DNA of 64,000 nt from Alphaproteobacteria bacterium (GCA_030604885.1 JAUVUZ010000001.1:62001-126000), one strand, 5' to 3'. Positions 26,963 through 37,112 are shown, counted from the stretch's first letter. Notes: generated by a model from the letters alone, not told the origin. Numbers and translations are program-made.

Positions 26963-27943
26963 TCAGAAGGTGTGCTTGCGGCGGATGCGGGCGGAGAGGG
27001 CGCTGCCGACGGCGTAGCCGGTGGCGGCGAACGCCTCGGCGGAAAGCTCCGCCTCGATCCGCCGGGCGCTCGAAAGCTCCAGCTCCACATGCACGCGCGG
27101 CCCGGCGGCGCGCACCGCCACCAGGGTGGCGGCGAGGGCGTGGGGCGTGCCGGGCGGCGTCAGGTCGATCTCGTGGGCGCGCACGTAGACGATGCCTTCC
27201 GGCGTGTCGAGCCGGTTGACCGCGCCGAGGAACTCGCACACGAACGGCGTCGCCGGATGGGCGTAAAGCTCGGCGGGCGGCGCGATCTGCTCCAGCTTTC
27301 CGGCGTTGATCACGGCGACGCGGTCGGCCAGCTCCAGCGCTTCCTCCTGATCGTGGGTGACGAACAGGGTGGTGTGGCCGGTGCGGTCGTGCAGCTCGCG
27401 CAGCCAGCGGCGCAGTTCCTTGCGCACCTGGGCGTCGAGGGCGCCGAAGGGTTCGTCGAGCAGCAGCACGCCCGGGTCGATGGCGAGCGCGCGGGCGAGG
27501 GCGACGCGCTGGCGCTGGCCGCCCGAAAGCTGCGCCGGATAGCGCCGTTCGTAGCCTTCGAGATGCACCAGCCGCAGCAGTTCGCGGGCGCGGGCGGCGA
27601 TCTCGGCCTTGGGCGGGCGGGTGGCGCGGGGGCGCACCGAGAGGCCGAAGCCGACGTTCTCCTCCACCGTCATGGTGCGGAACAGCGCGTAGTGCTGGAA
27701 CACGAAGCCGACGTTGCGGTCCCGCGCGTCCAGCCCGGCGACGTCCTCGCCGTCGAAGCGGATGGCGCCGCTTTCGAGGCCTTCCAGCCCGGCGATGGCG
27801 CGCAGCAGCGTGGTCTTGCCCGAGCCGGAGGGGCCGAGCAGGGCCACTAGCTCGCCGTCCGCCACCGTCATCGAGAGACCGTCCAGCGCCGGGCGCTCGC
27901 CGCGTTCGAAGGTTTTCACCGCGTTCTCGATCTCGATGCGCAT
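26963..27943 (-). CDS. cysA: Sulfate/thiosulfate ABC transporter ATPase
   Basis: A 326-aa ATPase that powers sulfate import with CysT/CysW and the binding protein. Walker [10 protein letters not shown], signature [15 protein letters not shown], Walker [12 protein letters not shown] and the H-loop VTHDQEEA are all present. The C-terminal regulatory part is short but contains AHEIDL and a TOBE-like segment. It is the last gene of a minus-strand operon, 4 bases after cysW. Assignment to sulfate rather than another oxyanion rests on the neighbouring Sbp signature and CysT/CysW permeases. Confidence 0.92.
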   Translation of the reverse strand: MRIEIENAVKTFERGERPALDGLSMTVADGELVALLGPSGSGKTTLLRAIAGLEGLESGAIRFDGEDVAGLDARDRNVGFVFQHYALFRTMTVEENVGFGLSVRPRATRPPKAEIAARARELLRLVHLEGYERRYPAQLSGGQRQRVALARALAIDPGVLLLDEPFGALDAQVRKELRRWLRELHDRTGHTTLFVTHDQEEALELADRVAVINAGKLEQIAPPAELYAHPATPFVCEFLGAVNRLDTPEGIVYVRAHEIDLTPPGTPHALAATLVAVRAAGPRVHVELELSSARRIEAELSAEAFAATGYAVGSALSARIRRKHTF

Positions 27944-27947
27944 GCGC

Positions 27948-28784
27948 CTATTTCCCGCCCAGGGCTTCGAGGCCCGATTTCAGCGCCAGGGTGACGAGCG
28001 CCATCAACGCCAGCAGCGACGCCACCGCGAACGCGGCGACGAAGTTGTATTCGTTGTAGAGGATTTCGATGTGCAGCGGCATGGTGTTGGTGAGGCCGCG
28101 CAGGTGGCCCGAGACCACCGACACCGCGCCGAATTCGCCCATCGCCCGGGCGTTGCACAGCAGCACGCCGTAGAGCGCCGCCCATTTGACGTTGGGCAGG
28201 GTGACGCGGAAGAAGATCTGCCAGCCCGAGGCGCCGAGGGTGCGCGCCGCCTCCTCGTCGCCGCGGCCGAGCATTTCCATGGTGGGGATCAACTCGCGGG
28301 CGACGAAGGGGAGGGTGACGAACATCGTCGCCAGCACGATTCCCGGCACCGCGAAGATCACCTCGACGCCGTGGGCGATCAGCCACGGCCCGATCAGCCC
28401 GTGGGCGCCGAACAGCAGCACGTAGATCAGCCCGGCGATCACCGGCGAGACCGAGAACGGCAGGTCGATGAGGGTGACCAGCACGCTCTTGCCGGGGAAG
28501 TCGAACTTGGTGACCGCCCAGGCGGCGGCGACGCCGAACACCAGGTTGACCGACACCGAGATCGCCGCCACCAGCAGGGTGAGGCGGATCGCCGCCCGGG
28601 CGTCCGGATCGGCGACGCCCTCCGCGAACGCCGCCCAGCCGCGCGCGAACGCCTCGGCGAACACCACCCCCAGGGGCAGCAGCAGGAACAGCGCCACCGC
28701 CGCCAGCGCGAGGCCGAGCAGCAGGAACCGCACCGCCGGAGCCTCGGCGACCGCGTGGGCGCGGCGGGGGCTGAGCAGGCTCAT
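27948..28784 (-). CDS. cysW: Sulfate ABC transporter permease CysW
   Basis: A 278-aa inner-membrane permease with about six hydrophobic segments. The coupling loop [22 protein letters not shown] is the EAA motif that contacts CysA. The CysW family features [22 protein letters not shown] and [17 protein letters not shown] are present. The start at 28784 overlaps the stop of cysT (ATGA), which fixes it; longer open frame upstream lies inside cysT. It forms the sulfate channel with CysT. Confidence 0.93.
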   Translation of the reverse strand: MSLLSPRRAHAVAEAPAVRFLLLGLALAAVALFLLLPLGVVFAEAFARGWAAFAEGVADPDARAAIRLTLLVAAISVSVNLVFGVAAAWAVTKFDFPGKSVLVTLIDLPFSVSPVIAGLIYVLLFGAHGLIGPWLIAHGVEVIFAVPGIVLATMFVTLPFVARELIPTMEMLGRGDEEAARTLGASGWQIFFRVTLPNVKWAALYGVLLCNARAMGEFGAVSVVSGHLRGLTNTMPLHIEILYNEYNFVAAFAVASLLALMALVTLALKSGLEALGGK

Positions 28785-29614
28785 GCCTCGATCCTCCGGC
28801 GGTTCCAGGCTTGCAGCAGGTTGATCGCCAGCAGCAGGGCGAAGGCGATGGCGAGCATCGCCAGCGCGATCACCGCCGCCGCGCCGTTGTTGTATTCCTC
28901 CAGGCGGATGGCGATCAGCAGCGGCGCGATTTCCGACACCATCGGCAGGTTTCCGGCGATGAAGATCACCGAGCCGTATTCGCCGACGCCGCGCGCCAGG
29001 GCCATCGCGAACCCGGCGAGCACGGCGGGCGCGATCAGCGGCAGCACGACGCGGCGGAACGCCCGGCTCCAACTGGCGCCGAGGGTGGCGGCGGCCTCCT
29101 CGACCTCGGCGTCGAGGGCTTCCAGCACCGGCTCGACGGTGCGCACCACGAACGGCAGGCCGACGAACACCAGCGCCACGACGATGCCGAGCGGGGTGTA
29201 GGCGACGGTGACGCCGAGCGGCGCCAGAAGCCGCCCGAGCCAGCCGTTGGGCGCGTAGAGGGCGGCGAGGGAAATGCCCGCCACGGCGGTGGGCAGCGCG
29301 AAGGGCAGGTCGATCAGGGCGTCGACCAGCCGCCGCCCGGGGAAGTCGTAGCGCACCAGCACCCAGGCGAGCAGGGTGCCGAGCACCGCGTTGACCGCCG
29401 CCGCCAGCAGCGCGGTGCCGAAACTCAAGGCGAGGGCGTGGACGGTGCGCGGGTCGGACACCACCGCCCACGCCCGCTCCGGCGCGAGGCGGAAGGCGGC
29501 GAGCGGGATCATCGCCAGCGGCAGCAGCACGACCAACGAGAGGTAGGCCAGGGTGATCCCGAGGGCGAGGCCGAAGCCGGGAATCACCTTGGGCGATGGA
29601 GAACGCGCGAACAT
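28781..29614 (-). CDS. cysT: Sulfate ABC transporter permease CysT
   Basis: A 277-aa inner-membrane permease, partner of CysW. The first hydrophobic segment is at about 15-38. Family blocks include [20 protein letters not shown], the EAA coupling loop [22 protein letters not shown], and [16 protein letters not shown]. It starts 16 bases after the sbp stop and its end overlaps cysW by 4 bases. The order sbp-cysT-cysW-cysA is the standard sulfate operon order. Confidence 0.93.
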   Translation of the reverse strand: MFARSPSPKVIPGFGLALGITLAYLSLVVLLPLAMIPLAAFRLAPERAWAVVSDPRTVHALALSFGTALLAAAVNAVLGTLLAWVLVRYDFPGRRLVDALIDLPFALPTAVAGISLAALYAPNGWLGRLLAPLGVTVAYTPLGIVVALVFVGLPFVVRTVEPVLEALDAEVEEAAATLGASWSRAFRRVVLPLIAPAVLAGFAMALARGVGEYGSVIFIAGNLPMVSEIAPLLIAIRLEEYNNGAAAVIALAMLAIAFALLLAINLLQAWNRRRIEA

Positions 29615-29630
29615 TCGGTCACTCTTGGGG

Positions 29631-30635
29631 TCAACGCGTGGCGAAAATCTGGTCGAAGATGCCGCCGTCGTCGAAAAACCGCTTCTGGGTGGCGCGCCAA
29701 TCGCCGAAGCGATCCTTGAGGGTCACCAGTCGCAGTTCGGGGAAGCGGGCGACGTCGTCCTTCGCCGCGTGCTCGGGGTGGATCGGCCGGTAGTAATGCC
29801 GGGCCGCGAGGCGCTGGCCCTCGGGGGCGTAGAGGAAGTCGAGATAGGCCTGGGCGGCCTTGCGGGTGCCGTGCTTGTCGACGTTGGCGTCCACCACCGC
29901 CACCGGCGGCTGGGCGAGGATGCTCATCGACGGCGCGACGATCTCGAACGCGTCCGGCCCCAGTTCCCGCAGCGCCAGGTGCGCCTCGTTCTCCCACGCC
30001 AGCAGCACGTCGCCGATGCCGCGCTTGACGAAGGTGGTGGTGGAACCGCGGGCGCCGGTGTCGAGCACCGGCACGTTCTTGAACAGGGCGGTCATGTAGG
30101 CGCGCACCTTGGCCTCGTCGCGACCGAAGGCGTCCTCCGCCCACGCCCACGCGGCGAGGAAGTTCCAGCGCGCGCCGCCGGAGGTCTTGGGATTGGGGGT
30201 GACGACGCCGATGCCGGGCTTGGCGAGGTCGCCCCAGTCGCGGATCGCCTTGGGGTTGCCCTTGCGCACCAGGAACACGATGGTCGAGGTGTAGGGTGAG
30301 CTTTCGTTGGGCAGACGGGTTTGCCAGTCGGCGGGCAGGGCGCCGCGGATGTCGGCGATGGCATCGATGTCGTAGCCGAGGGCGAGGGTGACGACGTCGG
30401 CCTCCAGGCCGTCGATCACCGAGCGGGACTGCCGCCCCGAGCCGCCGTGGGACATCCGCACCTGCACCGTCTCGCCGCTTTCGGCCTTCCACGCCTGGGC
30501 GAACGCGGCGTTGAAATCGCGGTAGAACTCGCGCGTCGGATCGTAGGAGACGTTGAGCAGCGCGGTGTCGGCGCGGGCGACGGCGCAGGAGAGAGCCACC
30601 AGAACGGCGGCGAGGCCGAGACGGGCAAGCTTCAT
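29631..30635 (-). CDS. sbp: Periplasmic sulfate-binding protein
   Basis: A 334-aa secreted solute-binding protein with signal peptide [22 protein letters not shown]. Mature residues begin [16 protein letters not shown], as in the family. The Sbp/CysP signatures [19 protein letters not shown] and [19 protein letters not shown] are clear. It delivers sulfate to CysTWA for cysteine synthesis. It heads the transporter genes, 72 bases downstream of the protease gene on the same strand. No strong promoter was seen by eye in that gap. Confidence 0.95.
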   Translation of the reverse strand: MKLARLGLAAVLVALSCAVARADTALLNVSYDPTREFYRDFNAAFAQAWKAESGETVQVRMSHGGSGRQSRSVIDGLEADVVTLALGYDIDAIADIRGALPADWQTRLPNESSPYTSTIVFLVRKGNPKAIRDWGDLAKPGIGVVTPNPKTSGGARWNFLAAWAWAEDAFGRDEAKVRAYMTALFKNVPVLDTGARGSTTTFVKRGIGDVLLAWENEAHLALRELGPDAFEIVAPSMSILAQPPVAVVDANVDKHGTRKAAQAYLDFLYAPEGQRLAARHYYRPIHPEHAAKDDVARFPELRLVTLKDRFGDWRATQKRFFDDGGIFDQIFATR

Positions 30636-30707
30636 GATCCGAACCCCCTTTGAGAACGTGGCCGCACACCGGCCAGATACACAACGCGCGACGACGGTTC
30701 CGGTTCC

Positions 30708-31613
30708 CTAGCGGCAGGGCGCGGCGGAGACCGTGGGCGTCACGCCCCGCTCGGCGAGGAAGCGCAGCACGTCGTCGGCGGCGATGGCGTAGCCCGCGTG
30801 GCTCGCCTGCTCGGCGGAGACGCGGATGAAGGTGTTGACCCCCACCACCCGGCCGCAACCGTCCACCAGCGGGCCGCCGCTGTTGCCCGCCGAGATCGGC
30901 GCCGAATGGGCGATGGTGGGCAGGCTGCTGGAGCGGTTCTGCACCGCCATGATGCTGCCCTGGGAGAGGATCAGGTCGGGCACCCCGGTGGGGGTGCCGC
31001 GCAGCAGGCGCTGGAAATGGATGTCGTTGTCGAGCAGCAGGCCGGGGAACCCGGCGGCGATCACCGGTTCCAGCTCGGTGGCCTGGGTGGCGAGGGGCAG
31101 GGTGGCCTTGGCCCGGGCGCCGGTCATCCGCAGAATGGCGTAGTCGCGCGCCTGCAGGCCGGTGCCGGTTTCCACCGCCACCACCTGGGCGGTCTGCGCG
31201 CCGCCGACGCCGGGGCCGACCAGCGCGATCTTGCCGTTGGCGCCCTCGATCACGTGGGCGTTGGTGACGAGGGTGTCGGGGGTGACGAAAAAGCCGCTGC
31301 CGCTCGACTCCGGCGTGAGCACCAGCACCACCGCCTGGCGCAGCAGGTCCACCAGCCGGTCGCGCGGCAGCGCCGCCTCGGCGGGCAGGGCGACGCGCGC
31401 GGCGGCGGCGGTGGGGGCGGCGGCGGAGGAGCCTTCGGGCAGGCGGGCTTCGAGAACCGCGCGCGCGGCGCGGGGGTCGAGGCAGACGTCGCCTGCCAGG
31501 GTGTTTTCGAGCGCGTTCAACCGCGCCTCCAGCTCCGCCCGGGTCGGGGCGGCGAAGGCGGGCGCGGCGGCAAGGCCGACGAAACAGCAGCAGACGGCGA
31601 ACAGTCGGAACAT
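30708..31613 (-). CDS. Exported trypsin-like serine protease
   Basis: A 301-aa protein with a signal peptide (MFRLFAVCCCFVGLAAAPAFA). A helical N-terminal segment (about 25-75) precedes a trypsin fold with all three catalytic residues: His in LVTNAHVIEG, Asp in ARDYAILRM and Ser in SAGNSGGPLVDG. There is no PDZ domain, so it is not DegP-like; it resembles stand-alone periplasmic trypsin-like peptidases. ATG 31613 is chosen over 31637 because it gives the better signal peptide. It lies upstream of sbp on the same strand but has no obvious link to sulfate uptake. Its substrate is unknown. Confidence 0.8.
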   Translation of the reverse strand: MFRLFAVCCCFVGLAAAPAFAAPTRAELEARLNALENTLAGDVCLDPRAARAVLEARLPEGSSAAAPTAAAARVALPAEAALPRDRLVDLLRQAVVLVLTPESSGSGFFVTPDTLVTNAHVIEGANGKIALVGPGVGGAQTAQVVAVETGTGLQARDYAILRMTGARAKATLPLATQATELEPVIAAGFPGLLLDNDIHFQRLLRGTPTGVPDLILSQGSIMAVQNRSSSLPTIAHSAPISAGNSGGPLVDGCGRVVGVNTFIRVSAEQASHAGYAIAADDVLRFLAERGVTPTVSAAPCR

Positions 31614-31671
31614 GGGCCCTCGCGAACGACGGGGCATGATACCCCGCCCGCGCCCGCGCCGCTAGGTTCCG

Positions 31672-32109
31672 CTAGTTCACGTTGACGGCGGCGGCGCGCA
31701 TCTCGGAGAAGATTTCCGACAGCGGCAGGATCCGCGCCGACAGGCCGCGCGCCGTCTCGGCCGCGTCGGCGGAAACGCCGAGGGCGTCGAGGGTTTCGGC
31801 GGGGGCGTAGACGGTGAGACCCAATTCCCGCGCGATTTCCGCCGAGAACACCAGCGCCTTGGCCGAGAGCGCGCCGGTCAGCACGATCGGGCTGCCCGCC
31901 TCGCGGGTGTCCTCGGGGCGCGCCGTCGGCGTCGGCCAGCCGCTTTCGGCGGTGGCGTCGCCCAGGCGCGTCACCGGCCAGCCGTGGGCGCGCCAGTGGG
32001 CGAGCAGGGTGGCGGCGTGGTTCATCGCCGCGGCCGAGGGCAGGGGCGGCGGCGGACCGTCGGCGCGGTCGCGCGGCGGCGTCAGCATCAACAGGGTCGG
32101 CTTGCTCAT
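31672..32109 (-). CDS. Degenerate isochorismatase-like protein
   Basis: A 145-aa cytoplasmic protein. Its outline follows cysteine hydrolases of the isochorismatase fold: an opening strand (TLLMLTPPRD), a helix and strand (HWRAHGWPVTRL), then a motif corresponding to VVVTGVATDVCV that here reads IVLTGALSAKALVFS. The catalytic Cys is replaced by Ala, and the usual early Asp and central Lys are not in place, so it is probably not an active hydrolase. It lies 69 bases downstream of the GH4 gene and 58 bases before the protease gene. The family match is weak and made by eye. Confidence 0.5.
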   Translation of the reverse strand: MSKPTLLMLTPPRDRADGPPPPLPSAAAMNHAATLLAHWRAHGWPVTRLGDATAESGWPTPTARPEDTREAGSPIVLTGALSAKALVFSAEIARELGLTVYAPAETLDALGVSADAAETARGLSARILPLSEIFSEMRAAAVNVN

Positions 32110-32178
32110 GGCGCATCTCCGGAAGTGGCTCCGGTGATACGCGTCCAGGCGGCCGACACTGGCGCGAAAAAAAACGCG

Positions 32179-33462
32179 TCAGACGCAGGGGCGGATGTAG
32201 GGGGCGTTGATCTCCCAGAGTTCGTCGAGAATCGCCTTGGCGGCGGCGGTGGAGTGGATCACCGGGTCGAGCAGCAGCGCCTGCATCGCCAGTTCCTTCG
32301 AGCCGCGCACCGCCGCCTCCACCGCGATCTGCTGCACGCTCGCCTGTTGCAGCAGCAGCTTGGCGCAGGCGTCGGGCAGCGGCCCCAGGCTCACCGGGTG
32401 GATTCCGGCGGCGTCCACCGTCAGCGGCACCTCCACCGCGAGATCGGCGGGAAGGTTGGGGATGACGCCGCGGTTGTAGACCACGCCGGATTCGATGAAA
32501 CGCGGGCGGTTGTGCAGCATCGCGCCGATCACCTGCACCGCGCGCTCCCCCCACGAGTGGCGGAACCACTCCTCGGGCGCGGGGATGGTGCCCGCCAGCA
32601 CCCCTTCGATGCGGGCGCGGAATTCCTCCCGGCCCCGGTCGTCGCCGTCGAAGTCGAAGCCGTGCTCGCCGCCTTCCCAGCCGTAGGCGAGGTATTCGCC
32701 GGTGTGGTCGTCGGAGCAGGTGGGCCACAGGCCGAAGGTGCGGAACAGCGTGCGCACCAGCGGCGTGAACGCCGGGTCGTGCGCCGTTTCCCGCTCGCGC
32801 AGCAGGGGGTAGAGATCGGCGCCGGTGGCGCGGTCGCGGATCGCCGTCACCCACTGGAAGTGGTTCAGCCCGGCGGCGCGCAAGTCGGTGTCCGCCTCCG
32901 GGCGGCCGAGAATCCGGCAGATGAACCAGCGCGCGAGAAAGATGCCGTGGCAGAGGCCGAGGGTCTTGACCCGGGTGTACTTCGACAGCCCGAGCACCAG
33001 GCGGCTCTCCGGGTTGGAGAGGTTGAGCAGCGGTGCGCCGGGGCACAGTTCCTCGATGTCGCGGGCGAAGTCGAAGATCAGCGGCATCGTGCGCAGGGTG
33101 AAGAACAGCCCGCCCGGCCCGCCGTTCTCGCCGAGGGTCTGGCGGATGCCATGCTTTTTCGGGATCTCGAAATCCTGCCGCCACAGGGCGTTGCGGCGGA
33201 TCGCGGCGGTGTTGACGACGAACCCGGCGCCGTCGAGGGCGGCGCGGCGGTCGGTGGTGCGCTCCACCGCGATGCGGGTGCCGGACTGGGCGAACAGCCG
33301 GGTGGCGAGGTCGGCCATGCGGCCGAGGGCCTCGGCGTCGGTGTCCACCATCGTCAGGGTGCAGCCGTCGAAATCCCCCTCCGCGATCAGGTCCTGCAAC
33401 AGGCTGAGGGTGAAGGCCGCCCCGCCCGCGCCGATGAGTACGATCTTCGCCGTGTTCGCCAT
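32179..33462 (-). CDS. Glycoside hydrolase family 4 enzyme (alpha-galactosidase/alpha-glucuronidase type)
   Basis: A 427-aa NAD- and Mn-dependent glycosidase. GH4 enzymes cleave through oxidation at C3 rather than a simple acid/base mechanism. The NAD-binding loop IVLIGAGGAAFTLSLLQDL opens the protein. NLSNPESRLV, the metal-binding Cys in LGLCHGI and the GLNHFQWV motif follow in the expected order. The CHGI form is that of MelA/LplD-like members acting on unphosphorylated sugars, but the substrate cannot be told. The start at MANTAKIV follows GGGAGGCGG; a longer open frame upstream lacks family similarity. No sugar transporter lies beside it. Confidence 0.85.
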   Translation of the reverse strand: MANTAKIVLIGAGGAAFTLSLLQDLIAEGDFDGCTLTMVDTDAEALGRMADLATRLFAQSGTRIAVERTTDRRAALDGAGFVVNTAAIRRNALWRQDFEIPKKHGIRQTLGENGGPGGLFFTLRTMPLIFDFARDIEELCPGAPLLNLSNPESRLVLGLSKYTRVKTLGLCHGIFLARWFICRILGRPEADTDLRAAGLNHFQWVTAIRDRATGADLYPLLRERETAHDPAFTPLVRTLFRTFGLWPTCSDDHTGEYLAYGWEGGEHGFDFDGDDRGREEFRARIEGVLAGTIPAPEEWFRHSWGERAVQVIGAMLHNRPRFIESGVVYNRGVIPNLPADLAVEVPLTVDAAGIHPVSLGPLPDACAKLLLQQASVQQIAVEAAVRGSKELAMQALLLDPVIHSTAAAKAILDELWEINAPYIRPCV

Positions 33463-33589
33463 TGCCGCCTCCCGGTTTTTCGTTTCTCTCGAAGATGATA
33501 CCGGGATTTTCGGGGAACCGCAGCAGCGGCCTTGCGTTTTCGCCGCGCACGCCGGAGACTCAGCGCCGTCGTTCGATGAGGGGGACTCC

Positions 33590-34528
33590 ATGACCGCCAC
33601 CGCCAGCCGTACCTCGTTCGCCGCCGCATGGTTCGGCGCCGCCCGGCGCCATGCGCGCAAGCGGCCGCTGACGGTGGCGGGGCTGGCGGTTTCGGCGCTG
33701 GCGGTGCTGTTCCTCCTCGGCCAGAGCCTGGTTCAGGTGGCGGGCGGCGCCTATCAGCAGCCCACCCTCTACGCCCTCTGGGGCGGGTTCGCCGCGGCGG
33801 GCGCCACCGCCGCCGGGGCACTGCCGGTGCTGGTGATGCGCGGCATGCCGCAAAAGCTCGAGGACACCATGCTCGGCTTCGCGGCGGGGATGATGCTGGC
33901 GGCCTCGGCGTTTTCGCTGATCCTGCCGGGGCTGGAAGCCGCCAAGGGGCTGGTGGGGGGCGATCTCGCCGCCGCCGGGGTGGTGGTGCTGGGGATGGCG
34001 CTGGGCGTGCTGCTGATGCTCGGCCTCGAACAGTTCACCCCCCACGAGCACGAGGTTCTCGGGCCGGTGGGGCCGGGGTACGAGCGGGTGTCGCGGGTGT
34101 GGCTGTTCGTGTTCGCGATCGTGCTGCATAACCTCCCCGAGGGCATGGCGATCGGCGTCGGCTTTTCCAACTCCGACATGGCGGTGGGCATTCCCCTCAC
34201 CACCGCCATCGCGATCCAGGACTTCCCCGAAGGGCTGGCGGTGGCGCTGGCGATGCGCTCCGCCGGGTTCTCCACCCGCACCGCCGTCGCCGCCGGGGTG
34301 GGCAGCGGCCTGGTGGAGCCGGTGGGCGCGCTGTTGGGCGTCGGCCTCGCGGGCGGCCTCGCGATCGCCTATCCGATCGGCCTGGGCCTCGCCGCCGGGG
34401 CGATGCTGTTCGTCGTCTCCCACGAGGTGATCCCCGAGACCCACCGCAACGGCCACCAGACTCCGGCGACCATCGGCCTGATGGGCGGCTTCGCCCTGAT
34501 GATGGTGCTGGACACCGTCCTCGGCTGA
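33590..34528 (+). CDS. ZIP-family divalent metal transporter
   Basis: A 312-aa inner-membrane protein of the GufA-like ZIP group, which moves zinc or other divalent metals into the cytoplasm. About eight hydrophobic helices are seen. Metal-site motifs are HNLPEGMAIGVGF in helix 4 and QDFPEGLAVALAMR in helix 5; the latter has Gln-Asp where many ZIPs have His-Glu. The variable loop contains HEHE (TPHEHEVLGP), a likely metal ligand. An N-terminal cytoplasmic stretch of about 25 residues is Arg-rich. It is divergent from the GH4 gene. GGGGGACTCC precedes the ATG. Confidence 0.85.
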   Translation: MTATASRTSFAAAWFGAARRHARKRPLTVAGLAVSALAVLFLLGQSLVQVAGGAYQQPTLYALWGGFAAAGATAAGALPVLVMRGMPQKLEDTMLGFAAGMMLAASAFSLILPGLEAAKGLVGGDLAAAGVVVLGMALGVLLMLGLEQFTPHEHEVLGPVGPGYERVSRVWLFVFAIVLHNLPEGMAIGVGFSNSDMAVGIPLTTAIAIQDFPEGLAVALAMRSAGFSTRTAVAAGVGSGLVEPVGALLGVGLAGGLAIAYPIGLGLAAGAMLFVVSHEVIPETHRNGHQTPATIGLMGGFALMMVLDTVLG

Positions 34529-34890
34529 CTTCGCCAAAACGTCACGCCGTTTTCCGCCGTCCTCCGGCATAAGGGAGTGCGGTGCCATAGTATTCGTACC
34601 TTTTCCTGCCCGGTTGTTCGTCTTGCGGTTGCGTTCGGCGCCGCTTCGGCGGGGAATAGCCGCGCACACTTCGCCAGGAAAAGCGCGAGCGTGGCGGGAT
34701 TCACAAGAAACGTCACCGAAACGACTTGAATGCGCGTAACTCCGTTATATGCGCGTCGGCTGCTTTTCTCTTGAGCGACACCCGGTAACCTGGGGCAAGG
34801 AGAAAATCCCCTGGCGTCGTAGACGTGCCCATGGTATCGAAAACCGAATATTCCGAAGACTTCGCTCTATTGGGGGAAAGGCTCGTTTTC
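34529..34890 (+). other. Intergenic region before the type I secretion operon
   Basis: A 362-base gap, noticeably richer in A/T than its surroundings. A weak hairpin AAAACG-TCACGC-CGTTTT at 34535-34552 may end the transporter transcript. A/T-rich stretches such as CCGTTATATGCG near 34743 are promoter-like, but I find no well-spaced -35 partner. The region likely holds the promoter and control sites of the secretion operon. GGGGGAAAGG at 34872-34881 is the ribosome site of the first gene. Confidence 0.4.
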
Positions 34891-36360
34891 ATGCTTCGTC
34901 TCGGTGCGTGGCGGGTCGTTCCGCCGCTTGCGCTGGCGCTCTCGGTGTGCGCCGCGCCCGCCTCCGGCGAGAGCGTCGACCCGGCCCGGGCCGACGCCCG
35001 CGCGGCGCTGCTGCGGAGCCTGGTCTCCGGCGGTGCCGAGGTTCGGGTGGCCCTGCCCGAGACCGGCGCCGCCGACTACGGCGCCCCCCTCGGCCTCGAC
35101 GAGGCGGTGGCGATGGCGATGCGGAGCAACTTCGAGGTGCTCGCCGCCGAGCGCAAGAAGGCGGGCACCGAGTGGGACGTGGTGGCCGCCTATGGCCAAT
35201 ACGCGCCGCAGGTGCGCTTCACCTACGCCACCGGCACCGAGCGCAGCTCGCCCGCCGCCTTCAACAATTCGGTGGGCGTGCGGGTGGACGACGACACCCA
35301 CGACCGCTGGGACCGGGTGTGGCAGATCCAGCAGCCCCTCGTCGACCTGTCGATCGTCGCCGACATCCTCCAGCGCCGCGTCAACGACGACGTGGCCGAC
35401 GCCGAGCGGGTGGGGGTGCGCGAGCGCATCGCCCTCGAAACCATCGACGGCTACCTGCGGCTGGTGCAGGGCGTGCTGACGGTGGACTACGCCGAGCGTT
35501 ACAAGGCGGCGCTCGACGGCTTGTCCGGCCGCATGGACGCGCGGGTGGCGGGCGGCGGCGCGTCGCGCGCCGACCTCGAACGGGTGCGCTCCCGCGCCAT
35601 CACCGCCGAATCCGCGATCATCTCGGCGCGCTCCGAGCTGGAGGCGGCGCAGGTGGGCTTCCGCCGCCTCACCGGCGTCTCGCCGCTGATGCTGCGCCTG
35701 CCGGAGCGGCTGTTCCCCACGGTTCCCGAGGACGCGGGCGAGGCGCTGCGGCGCGCGCTCGCCGCCAACCCCGAATACCTCGCCTCCGACCTCACCGGCC
35801 AGGCCACCCGCCTCGAAAGCGAAAAGGCCTACAGCCGCCTGCTGCCCAAGCTCAGCGTCAACGTCAGCCGCTCGACCACCTACAACGCGGGCGGCTCGGC
35901 CAAGGGCAACCGCATCGACGGCGGGCCGTGGCCCAACTCCATCGAGAACCAGGCGATGCTGGTGGCGACCTGGACTCTCACCGGCGGCTCGGACCTGTTC
36001 CAGGGCCTGGGCTACGGCGAGCGGGCGCAGGAATCCCAGTACAAGACCCTCGATCTGCGCCACCGGCTGGAGGAGAGCATGGCCAACAGCTACACCGCGC
36101 TCGCCGCCGCCGACCGGCGCATCCGCGCGACCCGTCAGGCGCTGGCCGCCAACGAGCAGGTGGCGACCAGCTTCGAGGAGCAATACCTCGCCGGGTCCCG
36201 CCAGCTGTTCGACCTGCTCGACGCCTACGAACGCCTCTACGCCTCGCGGGTGGAGCTGATCCGCCTGATCGTGGCGGAGGCCACCGCCGCGTTCCAGGTG
36301 CGCCGCGCGATGGGCGAACTGGTGCCCGCGGTGCTCGGCAGCCGGGAGAGCGCGCCATGA
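34891..36360 (+). CDS. TolC-family outer-membrane efflux/secretion protein
   Basis: A 489-aa protein with signal peptide (RVVPPLALALSVCAAPASG). It has the two-fold repeat of helical hairpins and strands typical of TolC: GLDEAVAMAMRSNFEVLAAERKK opens the first half, and ALAANPEYLASDLTGQATRL opens the second. It should form the outer-membrane tunnel for the RTX protein encoded downstream. ATG 34891 is preferred because a purine-rich site precedes it and the signal peptide then fits; the in-frame ATG at 34825 adds 22 residues. Its stop overlaps the next start by 4 bases. Confidence 0.9.
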   Translation: MLRLGAWRVVPPLALALSVCAAPASGESVDPARADARAALLRSLVSGGAEVRVALPETGAADYGAPLGLDEAVAMAMRSNFEVLAAERKKAGTEWDVVAAYGQYAPQVRFTYATGTERSSPAAFNNSVGVRVDDDTHDRWDRVWQIQQPLVDLSIVADILQRRVNDDVADAERVGVRERIALETIDGYLRLVQGVLTVDYAERYKAALDGLSGRMDARVAGGGASRADLERVRSRAITAESAIISARSELEAAQVGFRRLTGVSPLMLRLPERLFPTVPEDAGEALRRALAANPEYLASDLTGQATRLESEKAYSRLLPKLSVNVSRSTTYNAGGSAKGNRIDGGPWPNSIENQAMLVATWTLTGGSDLFQGLGYGERAQESQYKTLDLRHRLEESMANSYTALAAADRRIRATRQALAANEQVATSFEEQYLAGSRQLFDLLDAYERLYASRVELIRLIVAEATAAFQVRRAMGELVPAVLGSRESAP

Positions 36361-37112
36361 GCGAACAGAAGGAAATGAACTACTGGCCGGGGTTCGTGGA
36401 CGCGCTCAGCAACGTCGTCCTCACCCTGGTGTTCGTGCTGGTGGTGTTCGTGTTCGCGCTGGTGATGTCGTCGGACAAGCTGCGCCGCCGCGCCGTCGAA
36501 CTCTCCGAGGCGGTCAAGCACGAGGAAGTGGCGCGCGAGGACGCGCTGGCCGAAAAGCAGGACCTGCAACGGGAGCAGCGCGAGGTTCTCGCCCAGCTTC
36601 AGGCGGCGCAGGATCGCGCCCGGGCGCTGGAGGCCGAGCAGGCGGCGCTGAAGCGCAGGCTCGCCGAGGCGGAGGCCCGGCTTTCCGAGCGGCCGCTGCC
36701 GGAGCGGGCCGAGGCGCGGCCGTCGCTGGTGAAGGGGCGCACCGAGATTCAGGTGGTGGCGCCGGTGCTGGACGCGAGCCGCGGTTCGCCGGACCTGTCG
36801 CGGGAGGGCGGGGCGATCGTGCTGCTGTTCCCGCGCAACGTCTTCCAACTCGACGACAGCGCCAAGGCGGCGCTCGACACGGTGCTCGCGGCGCAGAACG
36901 GCGCCCTCGACGGCGCGCTGTCGTCGGTGGTGTCGGTGATGGGGGCGGAAAGCTGGTCGGAGGCCCGCAGGCTCGCCTACTTCCGCGGCCTCACCGTGCG
37001 CAACTATTTGATCGACAAGGGTTTGGGGAGCGGCCGGACGATCCACGTGGTGATCGAGCCGGGCAAGGAGAACGTGGATGGACGGGTCGAGATCCGTTTT
37101 CGTCGTCCCTGA
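36357..37112 (+). CDS. MotB/ZorB-like protein with OmpA-type domain
   Basis: A 251-aa inner-membrane protein. One transmembrane helix lies near residues 12-35 (PGFVDALSNVVLTLVFVLVV), with Asp15 at its start where MotB/ZorB stators carry the proton-binding Asp. A coiled coil follows at about 45-115. The C-terminal OmpA-like domain begins near 150 (VLLFPRNVFQLDDSAKAALD; SWSEARRLAYFRGLTVRNYL). The Arg of the peptidoglycan site is kept, but the usual Asp is not evident in VMGAESW, so wall binding is uncertain. It overlaps the TolC gene by 4 bases and the HlyD gene by 35. Together with the MotA/ZorA-like gene at 38400 it suggests a proton-driven stator pair. Confidence 0.75.
   Translation: MSEQKEMNYWPGFVDALSNVVLTLVFVLVVFVFALVMSSDKLRRRAVELSEAVKHEEVAREDALAEKQDLQREQREVLAQLQAAQDRARALEAEQAALKRRLAEAEARLSERPLPERAEARPSLVKGRTEIQVVAPVLDASRGSPDLSREGGAIVLLFPRNVFQLDDSAKAALDTVLAAQNGALDGALSSVVSVMGAESWSEARRLAYFRGLTVRNYLIDKGLGSGRTIHVVIEPGKENVDGRVEIRFRRP

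Noticed and set aside
34725-34751. TTGAAT...TTATAT as the promoter of the secretion operon
   Set aside because: The two boxes are only 13 bases apart, too close for a sigma-70 promoter.
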